From contig JBAIAA010000875.1 of assembly GCA_037893245.1 (NCBI GenBank), positions 1-64,000 of the forward strand: DNA of 64,000 nt, read 5' to 3'. The DNA is from Crossaster papposus (lineage: Eukaryota > Echinodermata > Asteroidea > Velatida > Solasteridae). How positions within the stretch are numbered: position 1 is the first letter of the stretch; each line of letters begins with the position of its first letter. Below, in pieces: positions 1 to 11,630 of this stretch. The position numbers and the translations under genes are program-made. The notes under the pieces were generated by a model. The model was not told the origin of the DNA and made no database searches. It saw nothing but the letters and a program-made list of their open reading frames with translations.

Positions 1-57
1 CTCTAAGGTCTTGAAGTAGATCTGAACATCTTTGGACACGTGGAGAGAAGAACAATC
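1..57 (-). CDS. Partial coding exon at the left edge, unidentified protein
   Basis: Read on the minus strand, a run of nine T followed by CAG (positions 58-60 on the plus strand read ctg) makes a strong 3' splice site. The sequence after it is open to the window edge. In phase 0 it reads DCSSLHVSKDVQIYFKTLE, which has the look of real protein. A second phase is also open (LFFSPRVQRCSDLLQD), so the frame is not certain. It could belong to the same minus-strand gene as the exon at 7046-7328, but that exon ends with two bases of a codon, and the matching phase here meets a stop, so at least one other exon would be needed between them. I do not recognise the family. Confidence 0.4.
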
Positions 58-1349
58 CTGAAAAAAAAATCAAAAGAGCAACACAGCGTGTCTTACAGAG
101 ATGACAGTCAGCATTTCTTAACAGTGTTAACAATTTCAGTAAGTAGAAAAACATTGAAAAACTTGACCCAGACAAAACTATTACCACATTGTTGTACAAA
201 TGTACAGATGCCGACTGTCTTGTGATTAACAATGACATGCATGCATACATGTACCGGTATCCAGTACATGATGACACATTCAAAACAGTTGCGAAATAGT
301 ACCTGTACATGTAGTGTAACCCGCTTATTGTTGCCTTATGAAATCAGCAGATTTATGCAGACGAATGTGATCACACTTGCTAGGTTGAACAGATGGTACT
401 GTCACCACCAACAGTCAAAGAGTGGATTTTGCGTCCAATTAAACCTCAATAACCATACATAACACACACACGTACCATACGCTAACAGCAAAAGATTGTG
501 TGTCTAACACAACATGCAGCTCATAGATCATAAGTCAATAAATATATTTGCTGTTAACTTCCATAAAGACTAAAGAACTGACAGGAAAACAGTGTTTATG
601 GTAATCAAGTATCTCTTCCTTTCGCACTTTATACTGATCAATATCAGTTGAAGACCTTGCGTTATACATTCACAATATCAGGAAATCCTAGTCACCTCTA
701 GTAAGACCCTCTAGCCAAATGTACCGGTATAGTCCGACTGTGTGCAAAATGTCATGTGCTTTAATAATCAAAGGAGCAATATTCTAACATATTTTGCACC
801 AATCTGAGCAATTAACATTTGCAAAAGGGGAATCATTGGAAGTTGAATGCTACTGCAACCTTCCAAGATTCTTTAAAATCCTCTGGGTTGCAGGGTTTTA
901 AGGATTGAGGAACAAACTTTTTCATTGCCTCACGGTAACTTTCCGCGAAATTTCTTTTGTGTAATTCTACCGTCGCGTTCCATTTGGACTTTACAATGTC
1001 AAGTTTTCATTCTCCTTGTAAGACTGCCACAACGTCACACTTTGCTGCTGTACCTGTAGTCATTTTGACCCTGATGAGACAAAGCAGTTTACGTGTAGTC
1101 GCAGTACATCTCTGTACAGGTACATGTACAGGTACATGTACGTCCCTGATAACTTACGCGCCCTGAATCGAAAAATGTCCATGACCACTTTCGGCCTGGT
1201 AATTTACATCACCTCCACGGTTCATTGACAATTAGTCTAAAATGCTCGTTCCCAGAAAGATTTAATTTGTCAATCTACAGAAAGGTTGTCAAAAAGTACG
1301 CTTTAGAGAAAGGTACAGTACTGTACAATGTTTTTTAGGTTTCAAGTTG

Positions 1350-1645
1350 ACTTTTCGAGTATCGAGTCGAGGACATTTCGGGTATCGAGCTGGACATTTC
1401 GGGTATCGAGCGGACAGTTCGGGTATCGAGTGGACATTTCGAGTATCGAGTGACATTTCGAGTATCGAGTGGACATTTCGAGTATCGAGTGGACATTTCG
1501 AGTATCGAGTGACATTTCGAGTATCGAGTGGACATTTCGAGTATGGAGTGGACATTTCGAGTATCGAGTGGACATTCGAGTATCGAGTGGACATTTCGAG
1601 TATCGAGTGGACATTTCGAGTATCGACTCGACACTTCGAGTATCA
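1350..1645. repeat. 20-bp minisatellite, about 14-15 units
   Basis: The unit is close to GGACATTTCGAGTATCGAGT, with a few one- or two-base shorter units and a left edge that carries CGGG instead of CGAG. Because units of 19 and 20 bases are mixed, reading frames shift through it and give several overlapping spurious ORFs on both strands. Each unit carries the near-palindrome CGAGTATCGAG. Confidence 0.9.
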
Positions 1646-1981
1646 AGTTGAAATATAAAGTTGAATTTTGATCAATTGTGGGTTTTGTTGTGGTTTGTTT
1701 TGCCTCAATCAGTGCACACAATGAACACATACTTTACAATATCAGATTGTTAACCTTTAGAACTGCCTAGAAGTTTGTGTCACTTTGCTCCAGCATCAGA
1801 GATTTATGTGATAAAATTGTGGGTACACCATTTACAGGCCAACTGTGCAAACAACAAACCTGGAGTGCAAACATGTGACAAGCACATGATTAAAATCACC
1901 TGTCATACCAGTTACATCGTAATCTTATCAATATGATTTGCGGGTCTTTAAGGCAAGGGGGCACTCATGTCCGGAATTGCT

Positions 1982-2148
1982 CAATTGTGACCCAGCGCGA
2001 GTAAATGAGACACTTTGAGGCAAAAATAAAAATTGAGATTTTGATTTTTTCATTTAAGCAGCTTGTTTAGCTTTAAATGATGAAATCAAAATCTCAATTT
2101 TCATTTTGCCTCAAAGTGTCTCATTTACTCGCGCATGCGGTCGCAATT
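1982..2148. mobile_element. Foldback element (MITE-like), long inverted arms
   Basis: Arms of about 60-75 bases face each other around a short AT-rich loop near 2057-2077. The left arm runs caattgtgac...gcgcgagtaaatgag and the right arm ends ctcatttactcgcgc...gcaattg. Pairing is near perfect across the inner 55 bases. No coding capacity. Confidence 0.8.
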
Positions 2149-2494
2149 GTTCTAGCAAAACACATTTTGAACGAAATGATGTTAAAGCCTATAAAGGAGG
2201 GTATAACATCCAACAACTACATGTACCCTTGGAAAAAAAATTGGTTGTTTTGTGTTTTTTCTTGTGTAGAACGAGTTTTTGGGTGGGGTGTGGTGGTTGC
2301 TTCCCAGGTATAATTGGTTCTCTACCTTCTTGACAAAAACCATTCAATATCATAGAAACCATAGGGTAACAGTAGTTCGTCTTTGTTTTCTTCTTGTGGT
2401 ATTACTAGTGTATACACATGTAGTGTGCCCTTCGCAGTAGTGCACCCCAGTGCCCCACAAGCCCTCAAGCCCCTCAAGGCCCCCCCCCCCACCC

Positions 2495-2526
<32 letters not shown>

Positions 2527-3577
2527 ACTGGAGATGGCATCTGGGCTGGAATAGGATTTAGTGCTTCAGTAAGCATACAAGGTGCTCCAAATTTAATAAA
2601 CCTGGTTCAATTCAATTATATTGTGCAGTGTTCTGTGACAGGAAGTTGAAGGCAGTGAAGGTTTGCTTGTTCACAGCAACATGGTCCAGTGTCATTTTCA
2701 GGTCAACCAGGTCAACCAGACAACCCCAGACAAAAGCCCGAATAAAATTAGCAATTGCTAAATATAACCAATTGCTTAAGATACACCATTTGCAAATATT
2801 GAACTTTTTACTACCGAATTATTGGGAAATATCTTATTTGATAGTAAATAATGATTGTAGGCATCCAGCAAAAGGATTGCGCTAGATATCCTGTAATTAT
2901 TCTGAAATATCGAATTTTATAAGCAAAATTTGCGATCGCCGGCGACGATTGTGAAAAAACAGAAATAACATAACAATACACTGCCCGACGCCGGTTGGAA
3001 ACAAACGCTGTTTTGGGTGCTTTACTCGGCATCCATGATTGTAAAACTTCGGACAGGTCAGTTGAACGAATTTGCTGTAAAATACAAACCCCCAAATCTA
3101 CCCATTCATAATAATTCAAGCAATTACCAACTGTATCCCATCTTTAAAACGTAATACATGTACACGTACCCGGTACATAACCCTTCCTCGTCAGAATCTC
3201 ATACATGTAGCTTTTATTGTATTTAAAGGTTTTCTAGCAAAATGCACAAGTTCTGAACAATAGCGCTCAGCAGTAAATGTAAAGATTTTTTAAGATGCAG
3301 GTTTTTCCCCCTTACTCGCACACACTTTCCAAAATGGCTACAGAGAGTGATGTTGATCAAACTGCTGTCAACTTTGACTAAGTGCTAATGCCATCCTAAA
3401 AAAAAACACACACGTATAGTCTCACTTCCGTGCTACTACATGTACCAGACAGCAAGAAAAAGAAAGTGAGGCCACATGGTGGTAATGCTTGATCTTGTCT
3501 GATAAGCAAATGGAGAACTTGAAACTCTTACAGGCAATTGCTCAACAACCAAAGCAAAACCTTGCTTTTACATATAA

Positions 3578-3997
3578 TGTGACCCGCTCCATCGTAATCA
3601 GGAATAAGTCGCTGGGGCCGTTTTACGCAATCGGTCGTTGAAGTGAACGCATGGGTGAGAAATGGTGACCAAGTCGTTTTTCTGAACATTGTATTTTTAG
3701 GAAGTGTAGTTATCACAGATTATTGTCATTAAATTCTTGTATGTAAAAACGATCAATAAGATGAACATGAAGAGGATTTGTGTGCGCTGTCCATATGATT
3801 TTGGTCAATTTTGTTTGTGGATTTGGCAAATAAATATACACCTGTCATTTTCATCAGACCATAACTTGTTAACCTAAGAAGATACACACTTGTGATGGGT
3901 ATCATTAGAAAGCTTATGACATTCTCTTTCTCACCATGTGCATATCTCAAAAAGTCATTGTCCGAGACTTATCCTGATTTCGATGGAGCGGGTCACA
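3578..3997. mobile_element. TIR element (MITE), family with TGTGACCCGCTCCATCG ends, copy 1
   Basis: The 420-bp element has terminal inverted repeats of about 33 bp starting TGTGACCCGCTCCATCG. Other copies are at 51816-52220 (right end lost) and 55781-56226 (complete). It is non-coding. The internal sequence is about 90% alike between copies, so the family was active fairly recently. Confidence 0.85.
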
Positions 3998-4029
3998 TAT
4001 GTGATGCGCGATCAAGCAATATTAATCCG

Positions 4030-4115
4030 AACCTGATTCGGATCGAGTTTTGTTAAAAACTAATCCCGCGCGTCGGCTCGGTGATGTTAAAATAATCCCG
4101 GCGCGAACTGGTTAA
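4030..4115. mobile_element. Truncated piggyBac-like MITE end
   Basis: The right-hand end of the family ending GGCGCGAACTGGTTAA (see 58556-58770). Only the last 85 bases or so are present. Its terminal TTAA (4112-4115) is shared with the element that starts there, so two TTAA-target elements abut. Confidence 0.7.
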
Positions 4116-4527
4116 CCCCAACTCCCTCACGGCTTTTACTAGAAAGTATCCTGAATCCGCCACAGTCCACCAATTTTGGTTTGCAAAAACTGCTGGTGTC
4201 CTGTGTCCATCAGACTCCACCAGTATGCATTCTGGAGAGATCCTGAGTCCATCATAATCTACCAGCAAAAGTTTGATGGACTGTGACGGATTCAGGATAC
4301 CTAGGTGGCATACACAGAAATTGCAGTGCGTTTCTCATAGAGTCCATCACAGTCCATCACCTGAATTTCTGTATCCTGAATCCATCACACTCCTGCAGTA
4401 ACGCTAGGCTTAAAATCCTCAATTCATCACACTCCTCCAGTTGGTTCAATATGGAGGTATTCTGAATCCGCTAAAATCCTCCAAAACATGAAATGGATTT
4501 TGATGAACTCGGGGTGGTTAGGGTTAA
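4112..4527. mobile_element. TTAA-bounded element with TTAACCC...GGGTTAA ends
   Basis: It begins TTAACCCCAACTCC and ends GGTTAGGGTTAA. Inside are short imperfect repeats of a 'gaatccatcacactcctccag' type. The TTAA borders suggest piggyBac-type target use, an inference from the borders only. Confidence 0.55.
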
Positions 4528-5351
4528 TCACTAGTCAGGTACATGTACTGGTAACCGATTGCGATGCACAGCAATCTGGTTACAAAAGTGAAACAGGAGC
4601 TCAACTATATTCTGGAAAATTCTGCAGTAGAACAGACTAATGTAGTGCACTTAACATAGTACATTTTTGTATACATATTCTCACCTGTTCATGAATCGAA
4701 AAATCCAGTTTCTAACAAAGATTACACCTGTATGTACACACCTTTCACTACAGTATTTCGCGGGAATAGTTGCATAAGCTACTTATTTTCACTGTCTACA
4801 TATCTACAGTGCATGTACGGTACATCAGTGAACACCCAAAGGGTTTCCCACCAAGTAAAAAGAATAAGAATATGCCTTTCCACCACAGTTAACAAAAAAA
4901 GATCCAGACCTATTCATCTGGCCTCAATAGTCCTCATACATAGTGCCCAATACAACACAAGTGTATTGTATGGTACCGGTACATATTTTTGCATCAGTGA
5001 GAGTAAAAGTAGTACTGGTATATTTAAGCTTATTGCAGGTCACAGATTGGGTAGTGGTGTGTGACTAGGAATTCAAGCTTATTCAAAGATTTAACAACAG
5101 TTAGGCTAATAGAGTATGCATCTACTGTACATGTATAACATTTAGAATGGAACTCAAAGTTTCAGACACAGTACAGATTATTAATCCATCATCTCACTCT
5201 CTTCTTCTCCTTTTGTAAAAGGGCTTTAGACTTTTGTAGTCAGGATACAATATGTACTTACACATACAAGTACAACATAACTATAGGGTGTTGTGGGTTC
5301 AACAAATTCCTCAGATTCCGGGAACACAATGACCAACACAAAAGAAGAGAA

Positions 5352-5383
<32 letters not shown>

Positions 5384-6119
5384 CTTTCCTCTGCCTAATT
5401 CATGTATATCTCCATGTACATGTAGGAAAAAACCCTTTCCCCCCACGAGTACAAAGTACAAACCCACCAATTGATCCTTTCTTTGTTTTTGTTTTTGTGA
5501 AAATGGCACATAATGTAGTTTTTCGATATTTGAAATACCATGTTACTTTTCTCCATACTTTGATAGAAGAGAATTGAGGAGGGGTATAGAGGGAAAGAGG
5601 GTAGGGGAAATATTCACGAAGACTCAAATTAGGTCCTTGAGGTCATCGTTATTAATCTCCCATTATCTCAAGTCCCTAGTTGTATGGGTAACCTATTAAC
5701 CAAAACACACCTACAAAAGAATACACTATCGCAATATCCCCTTTGGCTTAAAAGCCAGGAAAACGAACAGTTTTTCTTGCTTTTCTCAGCATCCATGATG
5801 GTAGAACTTCGGATGTCCGTCAAACGATATTTACTATAAAATACAACCCCCAAACCCACCCATTTATGGAAATCCAAGCAATTACCAATGGTGTATCCTA
5901 CCTTTAAAAGCACTTGCATTCAAACGATTCACTTTTGTTATTTAGCTCAGTGTGTACTTTGTGTGTAGCTGTATTTTGCTGAATGGGAACGTGCCCCGAA
6001 TGTGCATTCACAGAAATAAAAAGATATCAGTTTATTTGTCAAGCACTTTTCTTTATCACTTTTGCTGCTTCAAATGATAATAACAGTAATCCACCACTGA
6101 CAAATTCTATATGATCCCG

Positions 6120-6572
6120 TTAACCCTAACCCCCTAGGCCTTACTTTGGGCTAAAGAACTGCTTACTACAGAATACTACTTAGTATTTTGTAGCACTGGG
6201 TCTCTCCGTGACTGATGATTGGGTGTGTACTGACAGAGTACAGATACTGCCAACTACAAAATACTAATAGTGGCAATACAGGTCAGTAATACTTACCTGG
6301 CAAAAAATGCAGTAGTCCAGCCTTGACCCATTGTGTCCCAAGTGACAATTTTTGCTGTAGAGTTTAGAACACCTTACACAGCATACATGGGCCATGCACA
6401 CTCAGCAAGCAGAGGGACCCAATGCTAAAAAGTACTATGACTAAGTGCAATTGAGGGTGAAGTACCCAATACTAAAAATTACTACAGGCATTGCACACAA
6501 GTCAGTGAGAGTACTGCGTACTACTTTTTACTACTAGTAGTAAAAAGTAGCATTAGGTAGGGTTAGGGTTAA
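6120..6572. mobile_element. TTAA-bounded element with TTAACCCTAACC ends
   Basis: It begins TTAACCCTAACCCCCTAGG and ends GGTAGGGTTAGGGTTAA. Inside, the word 'tactact...agtatt' recurs in both orientations. The right TTAA is shared with the next element. Similar ends recur at 7438, 24426, 43229 and 55710, pointing to a dispersed family. Confidence 0.55.
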
Positions 6573-6811
6573 CCTCTTCGCGGCGGGATTATTTTAACAT
6601 CACCGAGCCGAGGCGCGGGATTATTTTTAACGAAACTCGATCCGAGGCGGGTTCAGGCCGATGGTACCGGGAAGCACACCCACGCATTTCCGGCCTTGCT
6701 TGCTGCTGACAGACATTTCCGGCCTTGCTCGCGACGTTGTTTATGCGTCATCCGTTTTGAATCTGGAGAAAACCTTTCGTGTATGTACGTCCTTCAGCGC
6801 GAACTGGTTAA
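6569..6811. mobile_element. piggyBac-like MITE, near-complete copy
   Basis: A copy of the roughly 240-bp family flanked by TTAA on both sides (6569-6572 and 6808-6811). The inner sequence matches other copies: 'attattttaacatcaccgag' at one end, 'aaggccggaaatg' motifs in the middle, 'gcgcgaactgg' at the other end. Confidence 0.8.
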
Positions 6812-7045
6812 TAACAGAAAGAGTCTGCAAATGTGTCTTTATTTCATACTGTATTAGTTGAGTCGTAGGTCAATTTGGAATGTAAAAAAAATGTTTTCAT
6901 GTCGGGAAAAAAATAATTGCCATTTTTACTATCGAGGTTTCCTAGTGTTAAAATCATTCCAGCTAAAGTCAACTGAGAGTTGACCTTTAACCCTTCTTGT
7001 CGTAGAAGTAGACATGGGGGGGGGGGAGGTGGACAGTGAACTTAC

Positions 7046-7328
7046 CCAACCGTAATGTCCGTCGCGCCCGTTGCACCCTCACTATAAAGACGATCCTCTA
7101 TCCCCGTTGCCGTGGTGACTGGCCGATCCACACCGTCCACAAAGTGCTTGCATCTGCTGTTGCCGGGTACCAGCCAAGAATCTAGGGCCGCATGCCGGAA
7201 GGGTACTGACCGATCGCTGGGGTCACTACTCTGATCTGAGGAGTAACTGTAGGCCGTGGCTTGCCAATCCATTTATCTTGGATATCCGTGGATGGACATA
7301 TTTCGCCCTGCAGCATCGTTCGAAAAAT
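7046..7328 (-). CDS. Exon with a start codon, unidentified protein (coding part 7046-7272)
   Basis: On the minus strand the exon follows a long pyrimidine tract and CAG (plus-strand ctg at 7329-7331). It ends at a consensus GTAAGT donor whose GT is plus-strand ac at 7044-7045. Only one frame reads through to the donor. It opens with ATG at 7272, directly after an in-frame TAA that ends a 9-codon upstream reading frame (TAAATG junction). The 75 codons plus 2 bases start MDWQATAYSYSSDQ and end TGATDITVG. The peptide is rich in S, T and D, with no signal peptide, membrane segment or family I recognise. The splice sites and single open frame support a real first coding exon. The product is unknown. 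Confidence 0.45.
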
Positions 7329-8260
7329 CTGAAGAAAAAAACAAACAAATCCTTCATTACAAAGCCACAATTAGGTGTTCACGAACACGAGTGGCATTCT
7401 GTCCGAAGCCTGTAAAGAAGAAAAATGTAATGGAAGGTTAACCCTAACCCTGCCAGACACAGCACAGTGCATCAGGTAAAAAAAAGTCTGGTGCACTTTG
7501 ATGGATTAAGCTGTCAACAACAGTGTATAAACAACCACAGTGTAAGACTAGACTAATGAGAGCTAATCCCCATTAAACAATGACAGTGATGGATTCTGCT
7601 GCGTTCTGTGACCATAGACTCTGAAGCAGTTTGACCTTAAGATTTCTGATCTGATGGATCCCGCTGCACTCTGCAGCCAAGTCACTTTGACAAACGAGGC
7701 AAACTGATGTGTTTGGCAGGATTTCTAGCCAAAATACCCTGGAATACCCTCGATAGTAAATTGGCCATTATTTGGCCATTATTTTTTCAGACATGAAAAC
7801 ATTTTTCTACATTCCAAATTGACCTACATACAATTCATACTGTATGAAATAAGGACATATTTACCAAATAAAAAGATAAATAGGCAATACTCAATCTGAT
7901 TTCCCATTATAGGCATTGAATATGTAAGGAATTGTCAATCTACATGTAGAAACCAAATGATCCTGAGCCATTTGCGTACACGTAGGCCCCCTACTCGGTA
8001 AGAATTACATACAAATTTGAAGAATTTGTTTGGGAAACCCCGGCCCTCCTGTAGTACATCACTATCTGCAATTGCAAAATTCCACAATTACGCAATCATA
8101 AGAAGGGACTTTTTTATTGAGCCTGAAATAGTCGGAGTAACTACAGTACATGTAGTAATACTAGCCAGAATATAGGAAATGTCATTATCGCGGTACAGTC
8201 GAGTGCGGGGCTAGTATTAGTACTAGTAATAAAAACGTAACGTGACTTGGGATTTCTTTC

Positions 8261-8262
<2 letters not shown>

Positions 8263-8305
<43 letters not shown>
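8263..8305. repeat. (ATT)n microsatellite
   Basis: About 14 ATT units. It gives poly-Y and poly-N ORFs on the two strands, which are artefacts. A short (AATA)n run follows at about 8513-8550. Confidence 0.95.
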
Positions 8306-8976
8306 TATTCGGCATTCTTCACAGACAAAACAACAGAACAATAATGGACAATAATTTAGAGACATACTGTAGGAACAAAAAAACAAAAGTACATGTACAT
8401 GAAAGCCAGCAGCACATGCCAGGTAAAGAAAAAGTTAACCTAATAACTGGCCTGAAGGACTTCGTTCCCAATGCTACTAGCCATAACAAACACCATATGT
8501 TACAAGAATAAAAATGAATAAAAATGAATAAATAAATAAATAAATAAATAAGGTAAATACAAAATATACTGTATATAAAACCTGACTATAATAAAACAAA
8601 AATTTACAAAATACGTTAAAAGCACACAAGGGTTAAAAACAGACCTACCGGTATATTGCATTAGTCGATGTCGTACTTGTAAGCGCTTTCTTACTGAATT
8701 GATCTAGCGCCGAAGAGGCATTTCAACCACACCAGTTCTCAGACTTTTGGGCAGTTCATCCTAATAACGAGCAAAGGCATTCACTGGTGAAGAGTGAAGC
8801 CTTTGTGTCCGAGCCCTGAGATGGTTGAACTTGACGACCTCAACGTATCGACCAATGACCAAAACGTCACAACTAACCACTTCACTATTGATTACTCCAA
8901 CAACGCTTTCATCATAAATGTAAGAAGAAGAAATTTTCTTCTAGACGCAAGAGCTTTAGGATGTTCAGCCGCGCTA

Positions 8977-9042
8977 CTCTGCGATGTCACTGTCAGTGTG
9001 TCGTGTCGCATGCGCGATGCACTGACCTGTGACATCGCAGAG
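8977..9042. repeat. GC-rich imperfect hairpin, 66 bp
   Basis: Outer arms CTCTGCGATGTCAC and GTGACATCGCAGAG pair exactly. Inner arms GTCAGTG and CACTGAC pair around a loop containing GCATGCGC. It is GC-rich compared with its surroundings. It may be a small foldback element or a transcribed hairpin; nothing else decides between them. Confidence 0.8.
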
Positions 9043-9870
9043 CACCCCCGCGTATAGTGGTACGGTCGGCATGTTATCGTTCAAAATCATGGCGAACAGA
9101 TAGTGTGAAGTATTCGCTCGAATACTGTCGTCGAATGTCCTGGATTTGCAGGTCAAGAATTGATCGTGAGTATCCCCGAAGCCCATTACGATGATTTTGG
9201 ACACACATGCAAGTGCAAGGCTATTTAGGGGATTTTGAGGTATTTTGTTAAGTATTTTTGTGGATTTTGGCGACATTTTGAACCACATTTAAGACATTTG
9301 GCCTGATGCATGTTGTACTTCTTCGGGCCTTAGTAGTAGTAGTAGCGCCAGATCATGTCCAAATGTTAAAAAGCAATAACTACTAACTAGGCCGGGGCCC
9401 AGTAGCTCGGACTACCAAATCTCATTAATGATTTAATTCATTTATTCATTTGTTCATTTGTTCGTATTTATTAAACCAATTCGCAATATTAGATTAACAG
9501 ACAAGTAACAATTAAGGGTACTGCATGCTTTCCACATTACTTTACTTTAGAGTTTAGTGATGATTGGAAACAAGTTCTCCACTGTATCATGTATGGACAC
9601 GGGAGCTTTCGAGCGCGCCTCCGCAGTTTTTAAGAACATGTAGCTTCATTGGGCCCTGCAATAGTGGATGTACACATTTAACTAAGACTGCTTGGGAAAC
9701 ATTCCTTCTTGGAATGTCGAATAAACTCACCAGACATCAGTTTCCAAGATTCGGTCAATATTCCGGGGTTGTTTAGCGGAGCGCGTCGGTCTTTCTGTCA
9801 CTGTGTCAGTGTCAGTTTTTTAATCTTAAGGCTGCCGCGCCCTCTCGTGAAGCCGGAATGCAGATTATAG

Positions 9871-9970
9871 CCGTTTTGTAAACCCAGCTTCGTATCTTTG
9901 CGGCCTTCTTCATGCAGTTTGGCAATAGTGATGGAGCCAAATAGAGCCTAATCTGGAGTTTTAGAAACGG
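9871..9970. mobile_element. Small hairpin element, family copy 1
   Basis: Ends CCGTTTTGTAAACCC and GTTTTAGAAACGG are inverted. The centre holds CATGCAGTTTGGCAATAGTG followed by atggagcc, which is repeated exactly in the element at 62474-62588. Two unlinked copies with shared ends and core support a mobile element of about 100-115 bp. Confidence 0.7.
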
Positions 9971-10450
9971 CCATTATTTAACGGTATCGAATAAGCGCCC
10001 TCATTGTGTTATCTGACAGTTCCCCTTCGTCATTTATTTTGTCGGTGTACGTGTAGCATGAATTTCAGACTTTGAAAATACGGACTCATTTGTATATTGC
10101 GCATGCCTAATTAAGTGATGACCATTCACCGGTCACGTGAAAGGGTTTAACCAATAATAGAAAAAGAGGTACAATTTTCAAAGGAGTCTTATTTTTATAT
10201 CATACCTGCACGGCGCTACTCCGAAGATTAATTATTTCGCTTTATAAAACTTAAAGATGTATCCCAACCACATCCACTCCTGTTAAACTTCTAATTTAAT
10301 ATAATTTGTTTTGGTACAGCTAGTCCCAGCTAGTACACACGTACACGCATGATTCTAAAGGTACTTGTACGACGGTGGTGTATTCAGTAATTTGTTTTTG
10401 CCGAGGACAGGCATGCATATGGTTGGGGCCAGCGGACTCGTAGATATCAC

Positions 10451-11133
10451 GGGCCAAATTCATAAACGGTGATTTTCCCTTGATCACGAACTATAGGCTA
10501 AACTGTCTATAAACAGTTTATGATCGAACGTACAAATCTAGGCCAGAGTTCATAAAGAGTGCTTAGATCAGATGCTGTTTATACGTACATGGTTATAGTG
10601 ACATGACTCTAAGTAACAACAGAAGTTTTAATCGTCCCAAGGGGCTTGTTTTATTTTGTTGGCTTGCTTGTTGGACCATGGGACGGACGTATGGCCATGG
10701 ATCTGCTGCGTATCATTGAAATAGCACAGAAAGAACCGTTTTCCTACCTTTTACACACTCAATAAGACCCATATTTTCTGGTCATGACTAAAATTATCAG
10801 CGCGTTTTTTCGACATGGCAACCCTCCCGCTAGTGTCAACTAAGCTGATCAGCTGTACAGCAATAGGCCTATGCGTGTTTTCGAAAATAGATATGCCCTT
10901 TATTCAACATATTACGTAATCCGCTGTGAATAGAATGATGTACGGCTAGACCACTAATAATCGGCTATAAAGCAGGAACTTGTACACGGCTGGATACACA
11001 GCCGATTATTTTCTAACTGAATTGCGATCATCACAAGAGTTTATCCACACGCATACTTCTCTGTTTTAGCCATGCATCTAGTTGTACGCGACTAAAATAA
11101 TCCGGTGATTATCACCGTTTATGAATTTGGCCC
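10451..11133. mobile_element. TIR element of 683 bp
   Basis: Terminal inverted repeats of about 23 bp: it opens GGGCCAAATTCATAAACGGT and closes ACCGTTTATGAATTTGGCCC. Near the left end are further internal inverted words (tataaacagtttat). No open reading frame of note. Non-autonomous DNA transposon by structure, superfamily unknown. Confidence 0.75.
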
Positions 11134-11260
11134 CACTTGTCTAAGTTGTCTCCTATGTTCTGCTCATCATGCCGTGAGAGAAAATCGAAAATTATTACAC
11201 GTGCATCAATTATTGCATCAGTCCGTCATACTTTTGTAGCTTTTTTCTTTCTCTAACGTA

Positions 11261-11630
11261 ATGTCCGCGGTATGTCCGCGGTATGTCCGCGGTATGTCCG
11301 CGGTATGTCCGCGGTATGTCCGCGGTATGTCCGCGGTATGTCCGCGGTATGTCCGCGGTATGTCCGCGGTATGTCCGCGGTATGTCCGCGGTATGTCCGC
11401 GGTATGTCCGCGGTATGTCCGCGGTATGTCCGCGGTATGTCCGCGGTATGTCCGCGGTATGTCCGCGGTATGTCCGCGGTATGTCCGCGGTATGTCCGCG
11501 GTATGTCCGCGGTATGTCCGCGGTATGTCCGCGGTATGTCCGCGGTATGTCCGCGGTATGTCCGCGGTATGTCCGCGGTATGTCCGCGGTATGTCCGCGG
11601 TATGTCCGCGGTATGTCCGCGGTATGTCCG
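11261..11630. repeat. 11-bp minisatellite, about 33.6 near-perfect units
   Basis: The unit is ATGTCCGCGGT and I see no variant unit until the final degenerate one (ccgtag at 11627-11632). It has two CpG per unit and a CCGCGG palindrome in each. Since 11 is not a multiple of 3 and the unit lacks stops, all three plus frames stay open and give a 33-base peptide period (MSAVCPRYVRG). These ORFs are artefacts. Confidence 0.97.

Larger units (their letters stand above)
58..7045. other. Gene-poor stretch, probably intron of a minus-strand gene
   Basis: No convincing exon was found on either strand. The stretch holds a 20-bp tandem array, a foldback element, a TIR element at 3578-3997, several TTAA-bounded elements at 4112-6811, a poly-C tract (2501-2524, with C-rich flanks) and a 32-base poly-G run (5352-5383). 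Copies of a dispersed repeat that mentions a 'gggtgggt/ttgggggttgtatttt' core lie at about 3040-3140 and 5795-5905, with relatives near 17110-17400 and 47780-47900. The remainder is AT-rich with no structure I can name. Confidence 0.5.

Noticed and set aside
1289-1730. Overlapping ORFs of 60-131 codons on both strands
   Set aside because: Products of the 20-bp minisatellite; frames shift with the unit length.
5183-5225. Possible short terminal exon on the minus strand ending in a stop (…SPFTKGEEESEMMD or an overlapping basic frame)
   Set aside because: Weak acceptor, two frames equally possible, no poly-A signal nearby.
11261-11630. CRISPR-like array
   Set aside because: No spacers; it is a plain tandem repeat in a eukaryotic genome.
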